Of a stretch of 64,000 nt of DNA, positions 43,901 through 53,735 are shown piece after piece. The position numbers and the translations under genes were made by a program. The notes below the pieces were generated by a model, which was not told the DNA's origin, did not search any database, and was given only the letters and a program-made list of their open reading frames with translations. The stretch is from NCBI RefSeq assembly GCF_905171765.1, contig NC_053390.1, forward strand, positions 515,492,852 to 515,556,851, in the 5' to 3' direction. The DNA comes from Bufo bufo (Eukaryota > Chordata > Amphibia > Anura > Bufonidae). Every line of letters begins with the position of its first letter. Within the stretch, counting starts at the first letter, position 1.

Positions 43901-44097
43901 CATAGAGTTGGTGCACTTGAGGGAACGGCTGGGATTGCAGGAGCGGACACAGGCGATCAACCTTCGGGAAGCCAAACACGCCATGTTCTCGCAGAAGCCC
44001 AGGTACACTAGACTAGCAATCCAAAGGCTAGAGACTCCAGGCCAGGCTCCGTTGAGGCAACCCCCCCTACCGCATCCCTGAGGCAGTCCGGGAAGGG

Positions 44098-45081
44098 ATG
44101 TATAAAGAAATAAAGGAGATGCTCCACTTAGGAGTCATTGAGCATTCGGAAAGCCCTTGGGCTTCACCGGTGGTTCTAATACCAAAGCAGGACGGTACGA
44201 CCCGCTTCTGCGTAGATTATCGGAGACTTAATGATAAAACGGTTACAGGTGCCTACACGATGCCCCAGGTAGATGAACTATTGGATCATATTGCTAGAGG
44301 GAAGTATCTAACTACTATTGACTTATGCAAGGGCTACTGGCATGTGTCTGCTGAAACGGTCAGAAACAGACTCCATGAGGGTGATATGAGGGCCCGACGT
44401 CCACAGGTGGGGGTTGTGCTTACAGCTGAACACCGTGCAGGACGTTTGGAATTTGCCAGAGAACACCAAGATTGGCAAAATCGCCACTGGCGCCCTGTGC
44501 TCTTCACAGATGAAAGCAGGTTCACACTGAGCACATGTGACCAACGTGACAGAGTCTGGAGACACTGTGGAGAACGTTCTGCTGCCTGCAACATCCTCCT
44601 GCATGACCGGTTTGGCATTGGGTCAGTAATGGTGTGGGGTGGCATTTCTTTGGAGGGCCGCACAGCCCTCCATGTGCTCGCCAGAGGTAACCTGACTGCC
44701 ATTAGGTACCGAGATGAGATCCTCAGACCCCTTGTGAGACCATATGCTGGTGCGGTTGGCACTGGGTTCCTCCTAATGCAAGACAATGCTAGACCTCATG
44801 TGGCTGGAGTGTGTCAGCAGTTCCTGCAAGACGAAGGCATTGATGCTATGGACTGGCCCGCCCGTTCCCCAGACCTGAATCCAATTGAGCACATCTGGGA
44901 CATCATGTCTCGCTCTATCCACCAACGTCACGTTGCACCACAGACTGTCCAGGAGTTGGCAGCTGCTTTAGTCCAGGTCTGGGAGGAGATCCCTCAGGAG
45001 ACCGTCCGCCACCTCATCAGGAGCATGCACAGGTGTTGTAGGGAGGTCATACAGGCACGTGGAGGCCACACACACTACTGA
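44098..45081 (+). CDS. Chimeric open frame: gypsy RT start fused to Tc1 transposase catalytic domain
   Basis: 327 codons without a stop. Residues 1-81 are the N-terminal gypsy RT: ESPWASPVVLIPKQDG, FCVDYRRLN (37-45) and motif A LTTIDLCKGYW with its Asp (residue 75). From residue 82 the protein is Tc1 transposase: [16 protein letters not shown]138 (LFTDESRF), D229 (MQDNARPH) and E264 (NPIEH). The switch lies in 44340-44353, where both parents share GCATGTGTCTGCT, and keeps the frame. The Tc1 part is the same family as 4807-5877 but lacks the first helix-turn-helix and the basic linker. The gypsy frame is open upstream to about 44062. No sign that the fusion is expressed or selected; it may simply be young. 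Confidence 0.85.
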   Translation: MYKEIKEMLHLGVIEHSESPWASPVVLIPKQDGTTRFCVDYRRLNDKTVTGAYTMPQVDELLDHIARGKYLTTIDLCKGYWHVSAETVRNRLHEGDMRARRPQVGVVLTAEHRAGRLEFAREHQDWQNRHWRPVLFTDESRFTLSTCDQRDRVWRHCGERSAACNILLHDRFGIGSVMVWGGISLEGRTALHVLARGNLTAIRYRDEILRPLVRPYAGAVGTGFLLMQDNARPHVAGVCQQFLQDEGIDAMDWPARSPDLNPIEHIWDIMSRSIHQRHVAPQTVQELAAALVQVWEEIPQETVRHLIRSMHRCCREVIQARGGHTHY

Positions 45082-45339
45082 GCCTCATTTTGACTTGTTT
45101 TAAGGACATTACATCAAAGTTGGATCAGCCTGTAGTGTGTTTTTCCACTTTAATTTTGAGTGTGACTCCAAATTCAGACCTCCATGGGTTGAAAAATTTT
45201 ATTTCCATTTTTGAATTTTTGTGTGATTTTGTTGTCAGCACATTCAACTATGTAAAAAACAAAATATTTCAGAAGAATATTTAATTAACTCAGATCTAGG
45301 ATGTGTTATTTTTGTGTTCCCTTTTTTTTTTTAGCAGTG
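44340..45339 (+). mobile_element. Tc1 element, 5' half deleted
   Basis: Same family as 4555-6136, from the second half of the DNA-binding region to the right terminus (TGTGTTCCC..GCAGTG, then TA). The left inverted repeat and about 580 bp are missing, so the copy could not move by itself. Confidence 0.9.
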
Positions 45340-45558
45340 TATATCAATTCAATTAGACCAGCTGAATAGAACTGTAATCAGTTCTCTGGAGATCACACAA
45401 TTGTAGATATATCAATTGTATCGATTTATCTCCCTAGATTGGATAGACATAATTGATGCTGCAGGTACAATTATCTCCAAAGAATCCCAGATCATACAAA
45501 AAACAATATGGTCTATTTAAAAAATAAAAAAAAATAATAATATATATTTATATATATA
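45340..45558. other. Nothing recognised
   Basis: AT-rich DNA between two Tc1 insertions, inside the block that splits the RT. It does not resemble gypsy coding sequence, so it came in with an insertion I cannot name. Confidence 0.5.
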
Positions 45559-46494
45559 CAGTACAGACCAAAAGTTTGGACACACCTTCTCATTCAAAGA
45601 GTTTTCTTTATTTTCATGACTATGAAGGCATCAAAACTATGAATTAACACATGTGGAATTATATACATAACAAACAAGTGTGAAACAACTGAAAATATGT
45701 CATATTCTAGGTTCTTCAAAGTAGCCACCTTTTGCTTTGATTACTGCTTTGCACACTCTTGGCATTCTCTTGATGAGCTTCAAGAGGTAGTCACCTGAAA
45801 TGGTCTTCCAACAGTCTTGAAGGAGTTCCCAGAGATGCTTAGCACTTGTTGGCCCTTTTGCCTTCACTCTGCGGTCCAGCTCACCCCAAACCATCTCGAT
45901 TGAGTTCAGGTCCGGTGACTGTGGAGGCCAGGTCATCTGGCGCAGCACCCCATCACTCTCCTTCATGGTCAAATAGCCCTTACTTTCAAAGTTTTCCCAA
46001 TTTTTCGGCTGACTGACTGACCTTAATTTCTTAAAGTAATGATGGCCACTCGTTTTTCTTTACTTAGCTGCTTTTTTCTTGCCATAATACAAATTCTAAC
46101 AGTCTATTCAGTAGGACTATCAGCTGTGTATCCACCTGACTTCTCCTCAACGCAACTGATGGTCCCAACCCCATTTATAAGGCAAGAAATCCCACTTATT
46201 AAACCTGACAGGGCACACCTGTGAAGTGAAGACCCTTTCAGGGGACTACCTCTTGAAGCTCATCAAGAGAATGCCAAGAGTGTGCAAAGCTGTAATCAAA
46301 GCAAAAGGTGGCTACTTTGAAGAACCTAGAATATGACATATTTTCAGTTGTTTCACACTTGTTTGTTATGTATATAATTCCACATGTGTTTATTCATAGT
46401 TTTGATGCCTTCAGTGTGAATCTACAATTTTCATAGTCATGAAAATAAAGAAAACTCTTTGAATGAGAAGGTGTGTCCAAACTTTTGGTCTGTA

Positions 46495-46498
<4 letters not shown>
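45559..46498. mobile_element. Fold-back Tc1 derivative
   Basis: Ends CAGTACAGACCAAAAGTTTG and the complement are inverted. The arms are about 250-280 bp (45559-45810 against 46220-46498), and both contain the last codons of a Tc1 transposase (ISGDYLLKLIKRMPRVCKAV, read on the minus strand at left and the plus strand at right). The left part continues with the transposase block SPDLNSIEMVWGELDRRVKA including the catalytic Glu (minus strand, 45700-45972). The N-terminal half of the gene is missing. A fragment of the same family is at 35161-35400. Confidence 0.88.

Positions 46499-46527
<29 letters not shown>
46495..46527. repeat. (TA)n microsatellite
   Basis: About 15 TA units directly behind the fold-back Tc1, whose target is TA. 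Confidence 0.95.
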
Positions 46528-46528
<1 letters not shown>

Positions 46529-47235
46529 CAATCAGTTGCCTAATATACAGATGAAAATGTATACTATATCAGCTATTCTGGATTAATCTGTCGGGAAGAA
46601 ATCAGCATCAAGGTTCAGCAATATAGTCAGGTCAAGTCTTCTTTTTCCTCTGATCTTTCCTCTATTTTGTGTGTCTTTTTCTTGGGTGTTGTAATGGCTT
46701 TCTTTCTTTACTTCTGGTTTTAGTGGCTTCTCCCCTGTGTCCCCTCATACTATTGTCTATCTCTCTCCTGAAGAGGAGCTTGACTTGGTCTTCCACGTGA
46801 CTATGACATCATTTTGTATTATATCATTCCCTTTTTCTTACCTCCACTCTACAACAAGCGGGCACTAGGGTTCTATGTAAGAGTTGGTGTAATTACAAAT
46901 CAACTCTTCTATTTTCTTTTAATTTTGTAAAAGATAACCTCTGACCTAAATCTAAGACCATGTTATAAATAAGATAAAGAAGACACTTAGTTATACTAAC
47001 CATCAGAAATTCAGTCTCCTTCAAAAATATACGACCTGGGACAACTTCTATCAAAACACGTAACTCCCTTTTCTCCACATTTTTTGATCTAAGGTAATTA
47101 ACTCCCAATGTTTTCACACACTCAGGGACGATATTGGAAATCTTACCTTATTCTCTACACTTAAAGAATATATTTTGATTACAAGATTATGCTTAATTTA
47201 AACTTAATCATCTGAGATTATGCATATAATATCAC
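46528..47235. other. Nothing recognised
   Basis: AT-rich with pyrimidine-rich patches. Short minus-strand frame 46893-47117 has no family motif. Part of the foreign DNA inside the RT. Confidence 0.5.
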
Positions 47236-47830
47236 TAGAGGTGGGACGACGAATCCGTCGAATTCACAAATCCCTCGAATCTTGTTGGATTCGAGGGATT
47301 CGTTGGCTCAAATCCCGACCTCATTTACTAAATTTGAATCCGACGAATCCATGACAGCGGGGACCGGTGCAGTCCCTGTATTCTAATGCACTGGTCCTGC
47401 TCACTGTAGTATAATCTTATGATCTAACCTGCATTGTTAAGATATAATAATCCATCTCTATTACTTACATTACAACATTAAGTTCCGTAGCAGAGAGGAG
47501 GGAGGAGGCAGGCCGGGAGGAAGGGTGGGCGGCGTGTCACTCACTACGTCACGTGCCTGCGCGTCACTCACTACGTCACGTGCCTGCGCTGCCCACTTTA
47601 TGAATGAAGCAGACGGCACGGGCGCATGACGTAATGAGTGACGCGCAGCCCGCGCGTCCTCCCGGCCTGCCTCCTCTCTCCTCTCTGCTACAGAACTTAA
47701 TGTTGTAATGTAAGTAATACAGATGGATTATTATGTCTTAACAATGCAGGTTAAATCATAAGATTATACTACAGTGAGCGGGGCTGGTGCATTTGAATAC
47801 AGGGACTGCAGCGGTCCCCGCTGTCATTCC
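47236..47830. mobile_element. Fold-back hAT-like MITE
   Basis: Starts TAGAGGTGGGACGACGAATC, a hAT-type terminus with a short palindrome ATTCGAGGGATTCG. 47353-47500 (GACAGCGGGGACCGGTGCAG through ACATTACAACATTAAGTTC) is repeated inverted at 47695-47828. Between the arms lie GC-rich CACTACGTCACGTGCCTGCG copies. The opposite terminus is lost: a minisatellite follows. Confidence 0.7.
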
Positions 47831-47934
47831 TAATCCAGATGCCAGCCCCCAGCCCCTGTATTGCGGGTCATTCACACTGCAGGGACACTGTTATGGGGGA
47901 TATCTGTGGATGGCACATAGCATAAGATGCTATA

Positions 47935-48275
47935 TATGTGTCATCCACAGATCCCCCCATCACAGTGCCATCCAGAGATCCCCCATAACAGTGCCATCCA
48001 GAGATCCCCATAACAGTGCCATCCACAGATCCCCCATACCAGTGCCATCCACAGATCCCCATAACAGTGCAATCCACAGATCCCCCATAACAGTGCCATC
48101 CACAGATCCCCATAACAGTGCCATCCACAGATCCCCCCCATGACAGTGCCATCCACAGATCCCCCATAACAGTGCCATCCACAGATCCCCCCATAACAGT
48201 GCCATCCACAGATCCCCCCATAACAGTGCCATCCACAGATCCCCCCATAGCAGTGTCAGCCACAGATCCCCCATA
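47935..48275. repeat. 26-28-bp minisatellite
   Basis: About twelve copies of CAGTGCCATCCACAGATCCC plus CCATAA. Explains long repetitive frames on both strands. Confidence 0.92.
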
Positions 48276-48514
48276 AGTGTTTGGATCAGTTTGTTTCTTA
48301 CACCGTTCACACAATTCTTATGTCTATTGTATGCAAAGGCTGGCCTGCATGTTTTATGTTACGTCTCTATTTTCCCTATTCAAGTTACGACCTGAGAATT
48401 GTTTATGCAAGCATTCCTAACTTTTTAGTCTTGAGAGCACTTGAACTCACACTGCCCATTCAGAAAACAGAAAAGATGGCTACCCGAATGTCCATATAAC
48501 CATCTTTAAATGTA

Positions 48515-49915
48515 ATCTATATAAAGGCTTTTATAATATGCATTTCTTTCCGCCCAATAGTTCTGACTCTACATTCCAAAGAATGGTAGATGGTCTCCTA
48601 GATGGTCTCCAGGATTATGCGTGCTGTGGGGACTCGCTCTGGTAGACAGAATTAGCGGACACAGCATAGAGGCAACAACAAGTTCTTTGGATCAAACAGT
48701 TCAGTGTTTTATTCACACTTTAGGCAAGTGACAAAACAGGCAGTCATATTCAAATCAAAAAGTTACCTTGCGGTGTTGGTGGTAATTCACACCATGCGGC
48801 AATTCTGCCTCAAAGAGTCCTTGCTGATAGCAGCACCAACCTGTTTATACGCCAAACAGGTAGCAAACCTTAATCCAGACACAAGGCTCCCAGATCCCAA
48901 CACAGAGACATGGCTTCTGAGCCCAGCTGCCTATTTAAGGACAGTCAGTGCTGCCAAAACCCAGACCAGCATTTAAAATCCGGTCCAGTATTTGACCTCA
49001 CCCGGCTGTAATTCAGCCCAGCAACACATGCTGGGAGGAAAATACCTGTTTTCCTAGATGAAACCTCTCACTGTGTCACAGTGCGCATACCTGGATGACA
49101 TAGCAATCTTCATCGACTCATGGGAAGCCCACTTAGAACACATATGGACCGTATTGAACAGGATCAGAGCAGCTGGTTTGACCTTAAAACCCGAGAAGTG
49201 TCACATTGGTATGGTGGAAGTTCAGTATCTGGGACACAGGGTAATATGTGGGAAACAACGCCCGGAGCCTGCTAAAATTGAGGCTGTTGCCAATTGGCCC
49301 ACTCCTCGTACCAAGACACAAGTTATGGGTTTTTTAGGTACAGCCGGTTACTATAGATTCTTTGTCCCTGACTATCGCGCCATGGCCAAACCCTTGACAG
49401 ACCTGACGAAGAAAAACTTACCCCGACAGGTCCTGTGGTCCCCGGAGTGTGAGACAGCCTTCCAAACCTCGAAACAAGCTTGTGTAAATGCACCTGTTTT
49501 CGCTGCCCCTAATCCTAACAAACGTTTTATCGTCCATACAGATGCTTCCATGTTTGGACTGGGGGCAATGGTAAGCCAGATCGGAGAGGATGGGGGGAGC
49601 ACCCAGTAGCTGATTTGAGCCGGAAACTATTTCCCAGGGAGGTCTGTTATGCAGCTATCCAAAAAGAGTGCCTAGCTCTCGTATAGCCACTGAAAAAACT
49701 GACACCTTATCTCTATGGCCGTGCATTCACCTTCATCACCGACCATAATTTCTTAGTCTGGCTCAAACGAGTCGCAGGGGATAATGCCTGTCTTCTCAGG
49801 TGGAGTCTAGCCCTACAACCGTATGACTTTACTATACACTACCAGCCTGGCAAGCTGAACGGAAATGCAACCAAAAATGGTCCAACTGTGTCTGCTGGAG
49901 CTGTAAACAAGGCGG
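48515..49915 (+). pseudogene. Gypsy RT remainder and RNase H
   Basis: 48515-48624 resumes RT codons with STFQRMVDGLLDGLQDYA; after a solo LTR (48625-49080) the frame continues at 49085 with YLDDIAIFIDSWEAHLEHIW, the catalytic YxDD box. Then GLTLKPEKCHIGMVEVQYLG, GFLGTAGYYRFFVPDY (thumb/connection) and the RNase H start VHTDASMFGLGAM. A TAG follows at 49607-49609; later codons (FTFITDHNFLVWLKRV, IHYQPGKLNGNA) are legible with further stops to about 49915. Directly behind comes the 3' LTR with no integrase, as expected if integrase precedes RT. About 25 residues between motif A and the FGL/MPFG region are missing or degraded. Confidence 0.87.
48625..49080 (-). mobile_element. Solo LTR inside the RT
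   Basis: 456 bp with GTGC on both sides (48621-48624 and 49081-49084). On the minus strand it begins TGTGACACAGTGAGAGG and ends CCCCACA, has a TATA-like TTAAATAGGCAGC (about 48926-48938) and a polyadenylation signal AATAAA (about 48709). The 4-bp duplication and TG...CA ends identify an LTR. The RT reading frame resumes correctly on removing it. Parent family not determined. Confidence 0.85.
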
Positions 49916-49921
49916 GAGCAG

Positions 49922-51879
49922 TGCGAAGGACAGCGCTTTCACTATGGATTCGTTCGCACCTTTTTGTTTGTTTATTTCCTTCATTTCAGCTGTTTGTTCT
50001 GTCCACGAGCGGAGATCCCCCTCCCCCTGGAATGCCAATAACCCTGCATCTGTTCAGGAAAATCACATCAAAAGAGTTGTGAGGAATATGGATTATTATT
50101 TTATGTCAGCCATGTTCCCACATTAACCAGCTGTTAGATAGCAAAGGTAGTGAACTCCACAGGGGGGCCCTGCTTTAAAGCCCAGCCAACCGGCAGAGAA
50201 CTTCTTGCAGGCCACCTTTGTTTACAATTTCTCACCTCCATTTAGCCAGCCCGGTACCCAGCTAATGGAACAGGAAAAACCTATCTGCAGGGGCCATTCC
50301 CCAGTTCAATGAACATTATCAGACATCATGCAACCGGCGGTTCATAAGGAATTATGAATTGCCCGTCCATCACAGACATAAACCAGATGCATATGTGTGT
50401 CCCTGTGGCCATGATGAACAGGCCCAGAACCACCTCTGGAGCCATGAGCCCTAATCAGTTTTGTGGCTCAATTGCTGCCAGCCCAGAAGAGGGGGGAGTG
50501 GACCCCTCCCAGAGGCCGGGAGGGGAGGGGCCGGCTATAGGTTAAAAGGCTTGTGCCATCAAGCGAGCAGGTCTTTCTCTGAAGGGAGATCACATTGTGC
50601 TATGTGTTTAGAGGGACCTGCAACCAGCTGACATCACTGCTTCCCCTGTGACCACAGATAAGAACTCATCACAACCCAAAGGACTCCTATAACTGGTAAG
50701 CTGACTTTTGTTCTGCTTAACCCTGTTTGTGTAACGGTCGCGTACACACACACACACAGGGGGGAGGGAAGTGACCACTGCGCTCCACCCTTACCCCTGG
50801 CCCTGCCTACTTGCCTCGCGAGTCCTAATGACAGGGGACAACTGGACGGCAATCCCTAACTAGGAATAAGTGCAGGGATGACAGACAGACAAACAACAGG
50901 ACATGAACGGACCGAGTCAATACCAGGAAAGCTGCAAAGTACAAATGGAGCAAGCAGAGAATTGTCAGGAGAAGCCGGGGTCATAAATACCAGGAGAGCA
51001 GAGAAGTACAAGAGGAGTCCTAAGAGAGTAGTCAGGTGGGAGCCGAGGTCACAATACCAGGACGGAAGTGCAGTACAGGAGGATCAGGCAAAAGGATGGT
51101 CAAGGAACAGGATCAGGTAAGTATTCAGCAGTCCAACAAATAGCCAGGAACCTAGAAATTAACAGGCAACCTGTAGCCAGCAGGTGATCAGCTCGGCACT
51201 CAAGGCAGACTAGGAGCAGGGAGCCACCCAGCTAGTAAAGCCGCCCTGGGAATGAGGTCAAACACAGAACCTCATTCCAAAAGCTAAGCAACAGTCCTGC
51301 GGGCAATGGGGGACCGAGTGCACCTTCAGAACCCCGTGACAGTTTGTACCACGCCATCTGTATTTGTAACCTCATTCCACTGTATATATTCTTTGTGTGT
51401 ATATTGTGTTACATCTATTGCTCCCTTAAGGCAATTAAAAATATAATTTAATCTTGTGCTGTCCTTGTATCTCGATCACGAATCCCCACGTCCATGTTTA
51501 AGCCTAGTTAGACGCTACCGCGGGTTGGTTTCTTACCCTATATAATCCCGTTAGAGGACCGGGCTTATATCAAACAAGAAACTGGAGGCAGTTTACCCAG
51601 GCTGAGAAAGCGCTGTTTCACTGGGGAAGTGAAAAGGTTCTCTCAGCTTGTTGCCTCTCTGTGCCCGCGTGGACAGGAGGTATCTGTGTAAACTGTATCA
51701 AGCTGACCTTACCTGCTCCTCCATGAGGGTGTAACGTCACGCCTTGGTAACCAGTGACCATACCGTATCTCGCTGGCTCTACGTAGTGGGGGTTATACTA
51801 GTCCACCTGTATGGCTTAATTGCGGTCCGGCTGAAGAAAAGGGGAACCAGTGACGATGAGAGTTGGTCAGACCGTCTCA
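49922..51879 (+). repeat. 3' LTR of the Gmr1-like element, with insertions
   Basis: Its ends match the 5' LTR (see there). A purine-rich tract GGCGGGAGCAG precedes it. The middle (about 50075-51780) has no counterpart in the 5' LTR: 50730-51341 is a separate element, and the rest contains LTR-like signals such as GGTTAAAAGGC (50540), GGCAATTAAAAA (51430) and CCTATATAATCC (51538). Either the 5' LTR is internally deleted or another LTR has landed here; its limits are not clear. Confidence 0.7.
50730..51341. mobile_element. 612-bp element with TGTAACGG/CCGTGACA ends
   Basis: GTTTG lies on both sides (50725-50729 and 51342-51346). Starts TGTAACGGTCGCG and ends ACCCCGTGACA. A related fragment is at 13516-13865. 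The short inverted ends and 5-bp duplication are shared with the 23669-25081 fold-back element, though the interiors differ. No recognisable protein; the 80-codon frame 50878-51120 has no motif. Solo LTR or non-autonomous DNA element. Confidence 0.82.
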
Positions 51880-51884
51880 CTCGC

Positions 51885-52293
51885 GCCACTCCGCTCTTCC
51901 TTTCCGGGTCGAGCGAAGTGTGCATAAAGCTGGCGCATGTGCAATTCCCCTGGATGAGGCTGCTGCCAGGACACTCCGCGTGCTCGGACTTATGTATCAA
52001 TGGCGCATGCGCGAGATTACGGCGCACTGCAAAAAAAAAAGCTGACGAGAGGAGTGAATAATTAACAGCGGGGCGGCACTGGGCTCCAAGATAAGGGGCG
52101 CGGCTGGGCTCCAACGGCCGAAGGTACACCCCCTTGGGCACCTTACGAAGGAAATTAGCATATAAATAAAAGGAATTTTTATCAAAAATGAAAAGACAGG
52201 TGGGGTAAGACTAGTATATTTTTATTTAGATAAAGGAGACTGATATGATGATATAAAAAGCTCTATAGCTAAAATCTGGCTGACAGAGTCCCT
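51885..52293. mobile_element. Outer TTAA MITE, right arm
   Basis: Continues behind the LTR element's target duplication and ends CTGACAGAGTCCCTTTAA. That terminus matches the family at 17280-17617 (AGGGAATCTGTCAGC inverted). The stretch 52005-52160 pairs with 40040-40179. So a palindromic MITE was split by the LTR element. Confidence 0.75.
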
Positions 52294-52295
52294 TT

Positions 52296-52833
52296 AAAAT
52301 GCAAAGAAGGCATCTGCCATGACAACGGCCTTGTTTTTGTTTTTGAACTGAAAATCAGACAGTGCAGAGTGTTTTTAAACAGATTGTTTACCACCGGCTA
52401 CCATCCGTTTACCCATAAGTTCATACAGTATGTCACTGTCATTTTGACATTACTAATGCTGTCTTGGCATTAAAGATCTTGAAACGGGTTGGATACAATC
52501 TTAAGTGACTTCCGAATGTAAAATGTGACTTTTCAGGGCAATTGAGGCACTTTTGATTTGGGTTGAATTTATTCAGACTCATATTTAACCTGATGACTGA
52601 TTTGTGCGAATTGGACTCATCTCTTTGCTCAGCTGTAGTAAACGCCGCATTCTGACCTTAGAACAAATAAATTTTACAGGTTTGATTTGCACACAGTATG
52701 AAATCCCATCAAATGTTGTCTACAAAGGACAATAAATCAGTTTTTTTTTTCCTGTAGCAAGGGCAGTATGTGATTACAGTATGTACTGTACTTTATCCAG
52801 TGTCCTTAGATTGATTAAGCACTGACTCCTACA
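52296..52833. other. Nothing recognised
   Basis: Unique-looking AT-rich DNA. No supportable feature. Confidence 0.6.
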
Positions 52834-52837
52834 TTAA

Positions 52838-53287
52838 AGAGGACCTTTCACCGATTCTTACCCTATGAACTAAGTATACAGACATGTGGAGCGGCGCCCG
52901 GGGATCTCTCTGCACTTACTATTATCCCCGGGCGCCGCTCCGTTCTCCTGCTATGCCCTCCGGTATCTCCGTTCCCTAAGTTATGGTAGGCAGAGTCTGC
53001 CCTAGCGCTGGCCAATCGCATTGCAGAGCTCACAGCCTGGGAGAAAATAACCTCCCAGGCTGTGAGCTCTGCGCTGCGATTGGCCAGCGCTAGGGAAGAC
53101 TCCGCCTACCATAACTTAGGGACTGGTATCTCCGCCTACTATAACTTAGTGAGCGGAGATACCGGAGGGCATAACGGGAGAACGGAGCGGCGCCCGGGGA
53201 AAATTGTAAGTGCAGTGAGATCCCCGGGCGCCGCTCTACATGTCTGTATAGTTAGTTCATAGGGTAAGAATCGGTGAAAGGTCCTCT
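52838..53287. mobile_element. TTAA-specific MITE with long cruciform
   Basis: 450 bp between TTAA sites (52834-52837 and 53288-53291). Ends AGAGGACCTTTCACCGATTC and complement. The arms stay complementary through GGAGCGGCGCCCGGGGAT, and the centre holds CAGAGCTCACAGCCTGGGAG with its complement (about 53022-53074). Nearly the whole element is a single palindrome. Confidence 0.92.
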
Positions 53288-53406
53288 TTAAATCCAAATA
53301 CTTGATAATGTCTTTGTGTTAAAAAAAGTAAAAGCATGACTGCCTCACTTTTAATTTTCTCTTATGACCTTTTTAACATATTTTTGATACTGTAGTCACT
53401 TCATAA

Positions 53407-53732
53407 GGCTTCATGCACACGACCATTGTTTGGGTCCGCATCCGAGCCGCCGTTTTGGCAGCTCGGATGCGGACCCATTCACTTCAATGGGGCCGCAAAA
53501 GATGCGGACAGCACTCCGTGTGCTGTCCGCATCCGTGGCTCCGTTCCGTTGCCTGCTAAAAAAATATAACATGTCCTATTCTTGTCCGCACTTTGCGGAC
53601 AAGAATAGGCATTTATATTGCCAGCGCCCGTTCCGTTCTGCAAATTGCAGAAGGCAACACGGGCGGCTTCCGTTTTTTGTGGATCCGCAGTTTGCGGACC
53701 GCAAAAAACTGAACGGTCGTGTGCATGCGGCC
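53407..53732. mobile_element. Harbinger-like MITE
   Basis: 326 bp flanked by TAA on both sides (53404-53406 and 53733-53735). Ends GGCTTCATGCACACGACC and GGTCGTGTGCATGCGGCC inverted. Interior palindromes such as TTCTTGTCCGCACTTTGCGG. Confidence 0.9.
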
Positions 53733-53735
53733 TAA

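Larger units (their letters stand above)
40185..51879 (+). mobile_element. Gmr1-like Ty3/gypsy retrotransposon, heavily interrupted
   Basis: LTRs start TGTGAAGG (40185) and TGCGAAGG (49922) and end GACCGTCTCA (40552 and 51879). CTCGC flanks the whole unit (40180-40184 and 51880-51884). Domain order on the plus strand is gag, protease remnant, integrase, RT, RNase H, then the 3' LTR; integrase upstream of RT is the hallmark of the Gmr1 group of deuterostome gypsy elements (Goodwin and Poulter). Insertions: hAT MITE (41521-42590), a block from 44340 to about 48514 (truncated Tc1, fold-back Tc1, fold-back hAT, minisatellite), a solo LTR (48625-49080), and a 612-bp element in the 3' LTR. Many stops and shifts; not functional. 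Confidence 0.87.

Noticed and set aside
47868..48314. Repetitive frames with DLWMALLWG- and DGTVMGGSV-type words
   Set aside because: Translation of a 26-28-bp minisatellite on the minus strand; no conserved protein.
48625..49080. Complete endogenous retrovirus
   Set aside because: Only a single LTR with its 4-bp duplication is present; no internal viral sequence.
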